Assembly: GCF_030272615.1 (NCBI RefSeq)
Contig: NC_081414.1
Location: 231,511,733-231,575,732 of the forward strand
Source of the DNA: Cryptomeria japonica
Lineage: Eukaryota; Streptophyta; Pinopsida; Cupressales; Cupressaceae
Reading direction: 5' to 3'
Length of the DNA stretch: 64,000 bases
The position numbers and the translations under genes were made by a program. Of this stretch, positions 1 to 11,000 are shown in pieces. Every line of letters starts with the position of its first letter. The first letter of the stretch is position 1. The notes beneath the pieces are model-generated. The model was not told where the DNA came from and did not search any database. It worked only from the letters and a program-made list of their open reading frames with translations.

Positions 1-2
1 GA

Positions 3-638
3 CCTGATCTAAGCTATGCAGTGAGCTACATATCCCGCTTCATGACAACCCCTACATCAGAACACTGGGCTGTAGTGAGGCGAATCCTGCGCTATGTCAA
101 GGGCACTTCAGACTTTGGTATCCTTTATGGACAGACCAATAATCCCAGACTCATTGGTTTCACAGATTCGGATTGGGCGGGCTCTGTTGATGATAGAAAG
201 TCTACATCCGAATATGTATTCAGTTTGGGCACAGGTGCTACTACTTGGACCAGTAAGAAGCAACAGGCCGTAGCTCTTACCTCGACAGAAGCTGAATATC
301 GAAGAACTATCAAAGCAGCTTGTGAGGCAGTTTGGCTTCGACGGATGCTTTCAGACATCCAACTGTCTCAGGCCGGTCCTACACCCCTCTACTGTGGCAA
401 TCAAGGGGTGTTGAAACTCACAAAGGATCCAGTCTTCCATGAGAGAACCAAGCATGTTGAGCTTCATTGTCACTTCATCCGCAAGCTGGTTGAAGATGGA
501 TCTGTGGACTTGCAGTATGTTCCTACAAAGGACTAGACTGTAGATATCCTCACCAAGTCCCTACTTCCTAATAAGTTTGTTAAGTTTAGGGGGCTGCTTG
601 GTGTAATAGATAGATTGACCATTAAGGGAGGGTATTAG
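3..638 (+). pseudogene. Ty1/copia pol 3' end (RNase H), truncated by window edge
   Basis: The open frame from base 3 encodes the end of a copia polyprotein. The RNase H core is visible as TDSDWAGS near 165-185, followed by the DRKSTS block, the STEAEY block near 285-300 and the late HERTKHVE block near 440-465. An in-frame TAG at 534-536 interrupts the frame just before the conserved DILTK motif; the frame then runs to a TAG at 636-638. The glycine usual after KSTS is replaced by Glu. The purine run at 624-632 directly after the coding end is the expected polypurine tract. Protease, integrase and RT would lie left of the window. Domain identity is secure; the element is inactive as read. Confidence 0.92.
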
Positions 639-1024
639 AATAATATCTTTAGTATATTTGCTTCTATTATGTTTAATGGTCAATATATTGTAAATCTTGT
701 ATAATTAGTTTGTTTCTAATTCTGACGATCGTTTCTTATTAGAAAAACAGTGTCTTGTAACTTTATTTAATGATCGCTTTGATCATTAGTAAATACATCA
801 AATTTTACCAATTACATTTGTAATACCCTCCACCAATTTACTTAAGTAAATCCACTAATTTCCACACACTAAACTTGTTCAATTTTACCCATTCACCCTA
901 GAATTAGCAAGAAATTGCAAGCTCCCTAAAATGGGTGTGGAATAAACCTTTTTGTTCATTCTTTATATGTATACAAGCAACTCAAGTGGCACTCATCCAG
1001 TCAACTACAGCTACCCACTCAACA
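633..1024 (+). repeat. Putative 3' LTR of the left-edge copia element
   Basis: The LTR should start immediately after the polypurine tract, at 633, where TATTAGAATA looks like a TG start mutated to TA. The first plausible CA end is CAACA at 1020-1024, giving 392 bp. The partner LTR is outside the window, so the right border is a guess. Two stem-loops are present: 713-745 (TTTCTAAT pairing with ATTAGAAA, TGACGAT in the loop) and 768-788 (TAATGATC, loop GCTTT, GATCATTA, a perfect 8 bp stem). Confidence 0.5.
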
Positions 1025-1275
1025 TTTTTCCTTTCTAATGCCTTTGAATTATTTGTCTTTCCAGATTGGTATTTGCACCTTGCAATTGAACAAACACATT
1101 CAAATCGCTGACAGTTATGATGTTTCATGGTGTAGAGACTTGAAAAGGACTAAAAAGTACTTGCTGATACATGAGTAAGGCAGTGTTGACAAGTACCGCC
1201 CAAGCCTAGCAGAGTCTCAAAAAATTCAATGGCCCCCAATGATGCACCTCCCTGATCTGTTTTCCCACTCCCAGT

Positions 1276-1455
1276 AACCGAAATGCCTTGAGAATGCAGG
1301 GATGGACAGAACACTGACATCCAATGTTTTTTTTAATTAAAAATAGTGACATCTCAGGGACACAACCGAAATGCCTTGAGGATGCAGGGACAGACAGAAC
1401 ATCCCACTGCCATCCCATGTTTTTTCTAATAAAAAGGGTGACATCTCAGGGACAA
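1276..1455. repeat. Diverged tandem duplication, two units of about 88 bp
   Basis: The string AACCGAAATGCCTTGAG begins at 1276 (with one change) and again at 1364. Each copy is followed by matching text through GTGACATCTCAGGGACA. The units differ by several substitutions and small indels. Confidence 0.75.
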
Positions 1456-2294
1456 ACCTCTGCAAAGAGAATGTCCATTGGAAATGTCCCACTATTTGGG
1501 AATGCCTAGACATTCTTCATGGAAAACAAAAAATTTGTCAAACGAAACCATTTCGTTAACTTTTTTTGAAACACTAAAAGACCATAAAACATCCTCTATA
1601 TGCCTTGTCAAGATTTTTCATTTTGTTTATTCTTTATATCATATATGCCTTGTTCTTTTTCATTTTTCTCAATTTTTTATCTCATTCAGTTGACTCCACA
1701 ATTTACAGCAGAATCACAAGTAGGGTTAAACTAAATATTGAACTTCTTCACTAGCAAAGCCACAGTCTACACTGTATAGGGTTAGCAACTTAGCAAGTTA
1801 ACAGTTCTGACTTAGCACAACAAGCAATCTGCAACAGAAAGGAAAGCTAATGGCGCATATAGTTCCATTTTTCTTTTTTCTTTTTCTTTTTTCCCCTTTT
1901 TGTTGCTGTCTTCACAACTTTTTACAAGAATAAAGATTTATCATTTATGAGTAAAATCAGGAATGCCAAGAATCCCTATATGATTGGCTATTGAAAAGAT
2001 TTTAAATTGAAAAGTAAACTAAGAATTTGAATCTTGATCCCATTTGCAATTGAAACGCCACTAATACTGCAGAAATCAAATTTCTTTAAGCAGACCACCT
2101 AGAACAGAGCCCCCTTCCTTTATTTGTAATTTTGTACCTATTAAATGTACATCACAAAACCAAAATACTCACGGTGAAAAGACCAATTAAGGCTATCAGC
2201 CCTTAACTGCTCTATATGATTTGTAGCTTCATCATGAGGCTTCATGGTTTGTACCGATGTGAAAATACTAAAAACTAAAAAATTATTGCATTGA

Positions 2295-2500
2295 AAGTTT
2301 AAAACTAAGATATTCATATGATTTATTAGAGCTAGAACTATAAAATGCTTTTAACTTTTAGAACAACTCTGAACTGACTACTGATATTTATGATTAAGTT
2401 TGAAACTAAGATATTCGTATGATTTATTAGAGTTAGAAGTTAGAATTAAAAAATGCTCTTCAACGTTGACAACAACTCTGAGCTGACTACTGATTTTTTA
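2295..2500. repeat. Diverged tandem duplication, two units of about 101 bp
   Basis: AAGTTTAAAACTAAGATATT at 2295 recurs as AAGTTTGAAACTAAGATATT at 2396. Both are followed by similar text ending in CTGACTACTGAT. No coding potential. Confidence 0.7.
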
Positions 2501-2586
2501 ACTTTTTTTCTGAAATTTAATAGTTTGTTGTATCTGGGCCTTGTTTTTACTTTTTTTTTAATTTATTGTTTTAATTTTACCTAATA

Positions 2587-3037
2587 TGTTAAAATTAGTC
2601 TCAGTCGTAACTCTAAACAAAATCATAATCTGTTTATAAGCGCCCAGAAATTCGATTTTGTTTTACTTGCGATTTAATTGATTTATTTAAGTTAGTATTA
2701 AACTAACATACTAGTTTTGCTATTGTGACGTTTGGTTAAGTAATTCCGCCGGTGTAGAAGGATCGTGGCTCCACATAGGATCGTGACCCCTTGTGGAGGC
2801 ACGATCCAATGAAAACTAATGATATATATCCTCCATCTTTTATTGAATAAAAGAAATAGCATGATACATGCGGTGAATGGTATAAGGGATAATTGCTTGG
2901 TCTTCGTATCTATAGAGGCAAACTGATAAGACATACAATCAGTTTTATATTTCTTTAAATCAAACAATAACAGTATAAATTCATTGTCTCAGAATTCTGA
3001 TTGTTCTGAAAGTCATCACAGTCTATATACATTTACA
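2587..3037 (+). repeat. copia-1 5' LTR, 451 bp
   Basis: Starts TGTTAAAATTAG and ends ATTTACA. It carries a near-perfect inverted repeat at 2760-2807 (GGATCGTG...CTCCACA against TGTGGAG...CACGATCC). Relative to the 3' LTR it lacks a 39 bp block that in the other copy forms half of a larger palindrome. Confidence 0.97.
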
Positions 3038-3050
3038 TGGTATCATAGCC
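3038..3050 (+). other. copia-1 primer binding site
   Basis: TGGTATCATAGCC abuts the LTR end. It matches the 3' end complement of plant initiator Met tRNA (TGGTATCAGAGC type) except for one base, as is usual for copia elements. Confidence 0.9.
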
Positions 3051-3104
3051 TAACTACTTAAGATCCGAATAGACTAAAAGCGAAGTTTACATATCAAATC
3101 AAAA

Positions 3105-6100
3105 ATGGCGAACACAATCAGATTCGAGGACAGACTCGAAGGAGCAGCAAATTTTGTGGCTTGGAAAGTCAGAATTATGATAGTATTAAAAGAAAACAAA
3201 GTAATCAAATTCATAAAAGAAGACAAGCCCGAACTTGAAGACGAACCTGAGAAAACTGTGTGGAATGAAGGAAATGATAAAGCTGTAAAAATCATGATAG
3301 ATGCAATAAGGGATCACATAATACCACTTATATTAAAATATGACAACGCTTATGAAATGTTCAAAACCCTTGAAAGGACGTATGAGATAAACAATCCGAG
3401 CAAAACCCTAGCTCTAAAAAGACAGTTGAACCACATAAGTATAAACAAAGGTGAAACAATAAACTCATACTTCATGAGGATAGGTTCACTCAGAGATCAA
3501 CTGCAAAAACTTGATTATCATGTCGAGAAGCAAGAACTATCAATGATTACCCTAGACGGATTACCTGAATCCTGGGAATCATTCAAACAAGGCATAAATG
3601 CAAGGGATAAATTTGCAGAATTTGATCAACTAAGGGATGACTGCCTCCTTGAAAAGTCAAGGCAAATGAAAGGGGGAAATCAAAAAACTAAAGATGAGGA
3701 CCTCCACATTCTGAATACTGACTCTCGTAAGAAAGGCAAGAAGAGAAACTTAAAGAAGAGAAAATCCCATCATGGGAAAAGCTTTCATAAGAAAGACATG
3801 TCAAAAATCCAATGTCATAGATGTGATCAGTACGGACACATGTCATTTAATTGTCCTGACAAAGTAAAACAGCAGGAATCATTCGCCAAAGTAGAAAGGA
3901 ACACAGGACTAGAATCTGAGAAGTTTGTATTATATTCAGCACTATCAAGTCAAGCTTCAAACAAGTCTAACACTTGGGTGATAGACAATGGATCGTCAAG
4001 ACATGTCACCAGATTCAGAGAATTACTAGACTCAATGGAAGAGGGATCAAATGAAGAGGTAACAATAGGTGATGACTCTGCACATCCTATAAAAGGTGTC
4101 GGGACATGTATAATCAGACTGAAGTCTGGAATCTCAATCCAACTCACCGGGGTACTATTTGTACCAGGCATCAAAAGGAACTTAGTCTCTATCTCTGCAC
4201 TTGAGGATGAAGGATATAGAGTCTCATTCATAGAAGGAAAGGTAATGGCATGGCCAAAAACATCCACCTTCAAAAGAGCACAAGTGATTGGTTACAGACA
4301 AGGACATCTATATGAAATGTGTAATGAGCCAAATCAAACCTTACTTCATGAAGTCATAGATCAAGCAGAAATTTGGCATAGAAGACTAGGGCACCTACAT
4401 TTTCGTGCTCTACCCTCGATGGAGAAATTAGTCACAGGACTACCTAAACTAAAGCAAATTCATTCAGATGTTTGTAAAGGATGTGCACTAGGGAAAAACA
4501 CTAAAAGCTCTTTTCCCTGCAGTTCTAGAAAAACTAAAGGAGTACTAAAACTAGTTCACTCTGACTTATGTGGGCCTATGTCTGAACCATCACTAGGAAA
4601 CGCATTATACTACGTAATCTTTGTAGACGACTTTTCTAGGAAAACTTGGATTTATTTCCTCAAAAGTAAAGAATCTGAAGATATTCTTAGGAAATTTAAA
4701 GAGTTCAAATCTATTACAGAAAATCACTCTGGTAGGAAAATCAAAACTCTTAGGACTGACAATGGTAGGGAATACACATCAGAAATATTTCAAGAGTTTT
4801 GCAAAGATGCTGGGATTAAGAGTGAGTTCATTGTACCCTACAATCCTCAACAAAACGGGGTTGCTGAAAGGAAAAATAGAACAATAGTAGAAGCGGCAAG
4901 GGCTATGTTGTTAGATCAAAACCTAGAAACTGCACTTTGGGGAGAAGCCACGAATACCGCTGTATACATTCAAAACAAATGTCCTCACTCTTGTATTGGT
5001 GACAAAACTCCTGAAGAAGTCTTTACTAGAATTAAACCTAATATTAGCCATCTCAAAATATTTGGATGTCCTGTTTATATTCATGTACCTAAGGAGAAAA
5101 GAACCAAATTAGAACCTACTGGACAGAAAGGGATTTTTGTAGGATATAGTGAAACATCTAAAGCCTACCGAATATTCATCCCTGGTCAAAGACAAATAGA
5201 ATTAAGCAGAGATGTCATATTTGAGGAAGATATAGCTATTAACAAAACAAGGAGTTCCATCACACCTGAAATCCCAACTGATTCCATTAATTTGGAAGAA
5301 GACTCTCTTTCTGAAACTCAGAGGGAGCATCCTGAGGATAACACCTTGGAACATGAGAACACTACAACAGAGAATCTCAGGAAGAGACCACTATGGGGCA
5401 CTAAAACAGTACAGGAAGCAAAATCCTTTGCAGCACCTAGAGGAACAATTACAGAAAGCAAAAGACCTTCAAAGTTTTCTAGCTATGTTACTCTAATGAC
5501 AGACCTCATAAATGCTGAACCTTCAAATGTCGGAGAGGCTCTTAAACATCAAGTATGGAAGGATGCCATGATAGAGGAATATCAATCTATCTTAAAGAAT
5601 GATGTATGAAAAATTGTGCCTAGACCTAAAGGAAAATCAGTTGTATCTTCTAAATGGCTATTTAAAATTAAGCATGCTACTGATGGCAGTATAGAAAAAC
5701 ATAAGGCAAGATTTGTTGCTCGAGGCTTCTCACAGAAGGAAGGAATTGACTATGGAGAAACATTTGCACCTGTTGCACGATACACTTCTGTCAGAACCAT
5801 CCTGGCTATAGCAGCATCTAAGGGATGGAAAGTTCATCAAATGGATGTAAAAACTGCATTTTTGAATGGAACAATTGAAGAAGAAGTATATCTAGAGCAA
5901 CTTGAGGGATTTGAGGTAAATAATGCTAAAACACATGTATGCAAGTTAGATAAAGCACTGTATGGATTAAAACAAGCTCCCAAAGCATGGTATGAAAGAA
6001 TTGACAATTAGTTATTAGAGATAGGTTTCTCTAAGAACATTGCTGATCCAAATCTGTATTTCAAAATAATCAGAGGTGAAATGTTGATACTCATATTATA

Positions 6101-7043
6101 TGTAGATGACTTATTAATTACAGGCAAAGAGCATCTCATTGCAAAATGCAAACAGGAACTAGCTTCAGAGTTTGAGATGAAGGATTTAGGTCTACTCCAT
6201 TATTTCCTTGGATTAGAAGTATGGCAAAAACCAGATGGTATTTATCTAAATCAAGGTAAATATACCATTGACATTCTGAAGAGATTTGGAATGATGAATT
6301 GTAAGCCAATGTCATCTCCTATGGAAACAAACCTACATAAACTAAAAGAAGCTATAGCAGATTCCAAATTTGCAGATCCAACATTATACTAACAGATTAT
6401 TGGATCATTAATGTACCTAGTCAATACCAGACCTGATATATGTTATGCAGTAAATGCACTCAGCCAACACATGGTCGAACCCAAAGAAATACATTTGGTT
6501 GCAGTAAAGCATATATTGAGATATCTACAAGGTACCTTGGACTATGGACGACATTATGAATACACTGCATTGAACCTACATGGATACTCTGATTCAGACT
6601 GGGCTGGAAGCGTGATAGACAGGAAGAGCACTTCAGGATGTTGTTTCAGCTTAGGATCAGCTATGGTATCTTGGATCTGCAGAAAACAATCATCCGTAGC
6701 TCAGAGCTCCACAGAAGCTGAATATATAGCTGCATTCATCGCAGCTAAGGAAGCCGTATGGTTGTGGAAATTGATAGTAGGACTGTTTGGTGAAAGTCTG
6801 AAGCCTACTATCATTCATTGTGACAATTAGAGCTGCATTAAACTTTCAGTGAATCCAGTTTTTCATGATAGATCCAAGCACATTGAGATCCCATATCACT
6901 ATGTAAGAGACATGACAGAGAGAAAGGTAATAAGACTGGAATATGTCAATACAAGAGATCAGACAGCTGACATTCTCACCAAACCCCTAGCAAGAGTGAA
7001 AATTGTTCACTTTAGGAGGTATCTTGGTATGGTTAAAATGTAA
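3105..7043 (+). pseudogene. copia-1 gag-pol polyprotein with four in-frame stops
   Basis: One uninterrupted frame apart from stops at 5607 (TGA), 6009 (TAG), 6390 (TAA) and 6828 (TAG). Order of domains: gag of UBN2 type (from 3105), CCHC zinc knuckle CHRCDQYGHMSFNC at 3813-3854, aspartic protease with the active-site triad written D-N-G at 3984-3992 instead of D-S/T-G, the integrase zinc-binding HHCC segment near 4370-4495, the integrase core with its acidic residues near 4560-4900, reverse transcriptase with FVARGFSQ near 5710 and YVDD at 6099-6110, and RNase H with DSDWAG near 6590. The first part is open for 834 codons, so gag, protease and integrase could still be translated. The ATG at 3105 lies about 55 bp after the primer site and begins MANTIRFEDRLEG, as in copia-3. 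Confidence 0.96.
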
Positions 7044-7111
7044 TTGATGTCTAAAATTAAGTAAACTTCTTGGTCATATATTTGAGTATATGAAGTATGT
7101 AACCTTTCCTT

Positions 7112-7300
7112 GTGTTCATTCCTAAAGGATGACGATTCTTTAGTTAATGAACACTTGTTTTTCAAACATTGTAAGGTGACGATCTTATAAATGTTTGGAA
7201 GATCATATAAACTGAAAATCAGAAAATTTGAATATCAGTAATATGATAAGTTATAGTAGACATTATGTAAGCGGATTAATGTCAGTGCACATACTATAAC
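7112..7300 (+). repeat. copia-1 structured 3' UTR block (three stem-loops)
   Basis: Three nested or consecutive inverted repeats. 7112-7154: outer GTGTTCATT with AATGAACAC and inner CTAAAG with CTTTAG, loop GATGACGAT. 7163-7197: CAAACATT..GTAAG with CTTATAA..ATGTTTG, loop GTGACGAT. 7250-7300: outer GTTATAGTA with TACTATAAC and inner ACATTA with TAATGT. Equivalent structures occur in copia-3 at 58120-57943 with compensatory changes. They lie after the pol stop and before the polypurine tract. Confidence 0.85.
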
Positions 7301-7302
7301 AG

Positions 7303-7452
7303 GGATATCAAAGTGAGTATATCCTTAGTATCACAATCTGATACTTAAAATTGGATATCAAAGTGAGTATATCCCTAGTATCACAGGCTGATACTTAAAA
7401 TTGGATATCAAAGTGAGTATATCCTTAGAATCACAGGCTGATTCTTCACACC
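7303..7452 (+). repeat. copia-1 50 bp tandem repeat, three copies, each with two hairpins
   Basis: Units start at 7303, 7353 and 7403 with GGATATCAAAGTGAGTATAT. Each unit folds into GGATAT-N10-ATATCC followed by a second stem: AGTATCA with TGATACT in copies 1 and 2, AGAATCA with TGATTCT in copy 3. The third copy changed both sides of the stem and kept pairing. The loop changes from CAATC to CAGGC. Confidence 0.93.
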
Positions 7453-7520
7453 TAGGTGATGTAATTATCATGAGATTAGTGTTGAGCTAAATTAAGTTTT
7501 AGGACTATACTCCTAAGACT

Positions 7521-7529
7521 AAAAGGGAG
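7521..7529 (+). other. copia-1 polypurine tract
   Basis: AAAAGGGAG directly precedes the TGTTAAAATT start of the 3' LTR, the expected site of plus-strand priming. Confidence 0.9.
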
Positions 7530-8019
7530 TGTTAAAATTAGTCTCAGTCGTAACTCTAAACAAAATCATAATCTGTTTATAAGCGCCCAGAAATTCGATT
7601 TTGTTTTACTTGTGATTTAGTTGATTTATTTAAGTTAGTATTAAACTAACATACTAGTTTTGCTATTGTGACGTTTGGTTAAGTAATTCTGCCGGGGTAG
7701 AAGGATCGTGGCTCCACACAGGGGTCACGACCCTATATGGAACCACGTGGTTCCACATAGGATCGTGACCCCCTATGGAGGCACAATCCAATGAAGACTA
7801 ATGATATATATCCTCCATCTTTTATTGAATAAAAGAAATAGCACGATACATGCGGTGAATGGTATAAGGGATAATTGCTTGGTCTTCGTATCTACAGAGG
7901 CAAACTGATAAGACATACAATCAGTTTTACATTTCTTTAAATCAAACAATAACAGTATAAATTCATTGTCTCAGAATTCTGATTGTTCTGAAAGTCATCA
8001 CAGTCTATATACATTTACA
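7530..8019 (+). repeat. copia-1 3' LTR, 490 bp, with long palindrome
   Basis: TGTTAAAATT to ATTTACA. It contains a 52 bp near-perfect palindrome at 7721-7772 (25 bp arms with two mismatches, centre ACCACGTGGT) set inside a wider inverted repeat spanning 7703-7789. The 5' LTR keeps only part of this structure. Confidence 0.96.
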
Positions 8020-11000
8020 TAATATATTGTTATTTTATGTTCCATCCTTTTCAAATTTCCAGGGTCAATATGGATACATTCAATGTTAATGTTTATTTTG
8101 ATTTGGAGAATAAAATTGGTGAGGAATCAGAGCCACAAATTATTCAACTATGAGTATTGAAATCTGATACGTTCATTGTGCAAAGAAGGGAGGCTGTAGA
8201 TGAGGCTGTTGCCAATTCTATTTGGTGATGACATTTCTTTTCATGTTGCTCGATTCCTTCTTTTTCCTGCTTAAGCTAATTCAAGTTCCTTTCTGAGCCT
8301 TTCTATTTCTTTAGTTGATTGCTTTCATAACCCTTGCTTCAGCCTTTTGCTCCCTAAAAATTGCTGCAGATACTTGCTGTTCTTCTGCCTCATGAAGTGA
8401 AAAATGGGTTAAACTAAGCTCAAAAAGTGAGTTCATGAGTAATTTCCCAATGTGATTAAGGCCTCTTTTGCAAATTTGGTGGCAATATTTCTGTCTCTTC
8501 TCAAATGTAGTTATTCTGATGCTATTGTTTCTAATGAGTTTTGAACTTTTTGCAAATCTGCAAGAATAGCTATATGCTCAATCTTGGCAACACCTACTTA
8601 AACTATTGTATCCTTCTACTTCTCCTCGATCTAAACTCTCTTCGAACTTAGATTTAGCTCTCCAACGAGCCTTTTCGTGCTATACTTGCACCTCTTTCTT
8701 TTCTATACAAACAATTGTTTCTTCAATCCATGCAGCTCCTCAGGGCCCTGCTTAGCTTCTACAAAATGACTTCTATTTGCTTGCTCTTGGCTGCAAATTC
8801 CAACATCTCCACATAAAAATGTCTATAAAGTATCTCCATGGATGGAAGAAAATTGCTTGTGGGTGCAACATGATCTTCAAGATTTACTGAGATACCTTTT
8901 CTTTGTGAGTGATTTGCATCTGATGCTATAGATGTCTTCAACAAATGCTTCTTGGATAAGCATTGCTGCAATTTCACATGTTCCATTAAAATTGGCCATT
9001 GAAATTCTGAATCATTGTAATTTGACTCTCTTTCATGGAAATCTACACTACATGTGAATTCACTGATTCACAAATATCATATGTCTGGCCATCACCTACA
9101 CTCTTCAATGTATCCCTCTTCACATTCTTGTGAGTTCCAATTAAATCAAAATGCATCGTGAACTCCTTGAGTCATTGAAATTATTGAATTAACCAAATGC
9201 TGTCTTTTTATGAAAACCCATTGCTTGCTCCACTTCAAATTTCAAAATCAAGTGTCTCAATAATCACCTAGATCCTATATTCTTATGAGTAGACATCCTT
9301 GAGCGAAGTATCTATATGACCTTTGCTACAAGTTGTGTTCCTCACCTTCTCTCCATTCTTATGATTCATTACATGATAACAAAAATTTTGCAATGATATC
9401 AAACTTATTCCAGAATCAATATTATCATGCTTTGAACTACAATTTTTGTAGATAGCCTAACCGCTTACAATTATCTGCTGGTTTTAGAGTTTTTCAGACC
9501 TCAACATCACCATTAAAATTACTAACATATTCTTCCTTTCAACAAAGTCATCATGAAACTCAAATGTTTCTTGAATCAAAATGTTCTTTTCATTTGGTGA
9601 TCTATCTTCTTCTACCAATTTCTTTGAAGGAATCTTATCAATGCCACATATTTTGCTATTGAGGATTTCGAAATTTACCAAAAGAATCTTCTCAATTTCA
9701 GTTTTACAACTTATCTTGTGTTACTGGGTTGTTCCTTCCAAATGTTGGTCTCGGTCCTAGTGAAGTTCGTGTATCCGTTTGATGTTGGTATGCCCCCAAG
9801 TTCACCTAGGGTACTCTCTAAGTTCTCTGAAAATGAACCCATAGAGTACCCAGGAACCCGAGCAAACTTGAGACATACCCAAGTGTACCCAAAACTCAAG
9901 ATGCCTAGAAAAAGTATTTTGCCAAAAAAAACAATTTGTAATTCCTACACGCTCCCCAAAGATGTAGTTTTCCCTTAACTTCATCTAATTGGTGTTTGGA
10001 AGTAATTTTACAAACACAAAGCACCGAGAAAACCATTTGTTTCCTCCAAGCTTCCATTGTTGGGTTTTGAAGTTTGCTTCATTTTTTTCCGAAGGTGGAA
10101 GGCTACGAGGGAGTAAGATGCACACCAAAAGGCTTAGGAATCGTTGTACAAGGAAGATTTAGCCATCAAAGATGAGTAAATCCTTCAATTTTTCAAGTTT
10201 TTTTTAATCTTTTTTAGTAAACTTTGAATATCTCTTTGAACTTTTTATGCATGATAAGGGGTTATAACACCTTTTGTTTTTCAATTGTAGCGTTGTTAAT
10301 TTGTAATTGTAATGTCCCTTGTCAGTTCTGATACAAAATTCTGATTTTCTTGGCTTAGACCTTTTGTCAAACACTTGGCTAATAAGGTTTCAGTCTGCTG
10401 CTCTTAGTTTTCAGTTTGGTATAAGGGACATCAAACGCTAATTCCACATGAAAGATCATTCACAAATGACTTTGAAATGAAAGCATGATGATATTGAAAG
10501 CTTAACAACAACCTAGATGTATTGGAGGATTAATGAAGCTCTCAAACATGGGCATCTCTACTAGCTGTCATTCTGTCAAATAATTGCCATTCATTCTCAG
10601 AATTCAATCATATAAGGTGCAGCCTAAAACTCCTTAATCCTCTACTCATATGACAGCACAATTTGGCATTACAAAACTCAAACATATGAACTGATACAAT
10701 TACTAATTTTCAGGCTTCTGAGGACAATGGCATTTTGTCAAACAACGCACATAAATGCTTCAGACTTAACATTAAGAATCAAGATTGTTGTTATCAATTC
10801 CTGATTATATATCAGTCATTATATGACACAAGAAACCTTATTATTAATGACCATATAATTACTTCATGGCTGCTCCTTAAGTCTGAGACCTAGTACTCAG
10901 GAAAATGCTCAAACAACAGTCCAAAGAAAGGACAAAAACCTGATTGAATGATGCCGTTCTGCAATGGAATGCTAACCGCTTATGGCAGACCCCTTTGATG

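Larger units (their letters stand above)
1025..2586. other. Intergenic DNA without recognised gene
   Basis: AT-rich sequence with no open frame of interest on either strand. It contains two short local tandem duplications, listed separately. The right border is the insertion site of copia-1, with TSD TAATA at 2582-2586. Confidence 0.6.
2587..8019 (+). mobile_element. copia-1: complete Ty1/copia retrotransposon, degenerate coding region
   Basis: A full LTR retrotransposon in plus orientation. It has a 5' LTR (2587-3037), a primer binding site directly after it, one long gag-pol frame (3105-7043), a 3' untranslated region of about 480 bp with stem-loops, a polypurine tract (7521-7529) and a 3' LTR (7530-8019). 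The 5 bp target-site duplication TAATA is present at 2582-2586 and 8020-8024. The order protease, integrase, RT, RNase H defines Ty1/copia. Four in-frame stops make it non-autonomous. LTRs are 451 and 490 bp and differ mainly by one 39 bp block plus a few substitutions, so the insertion is fairly young. Gag and pol resemble those of copia-3. Confidence 0.97.
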
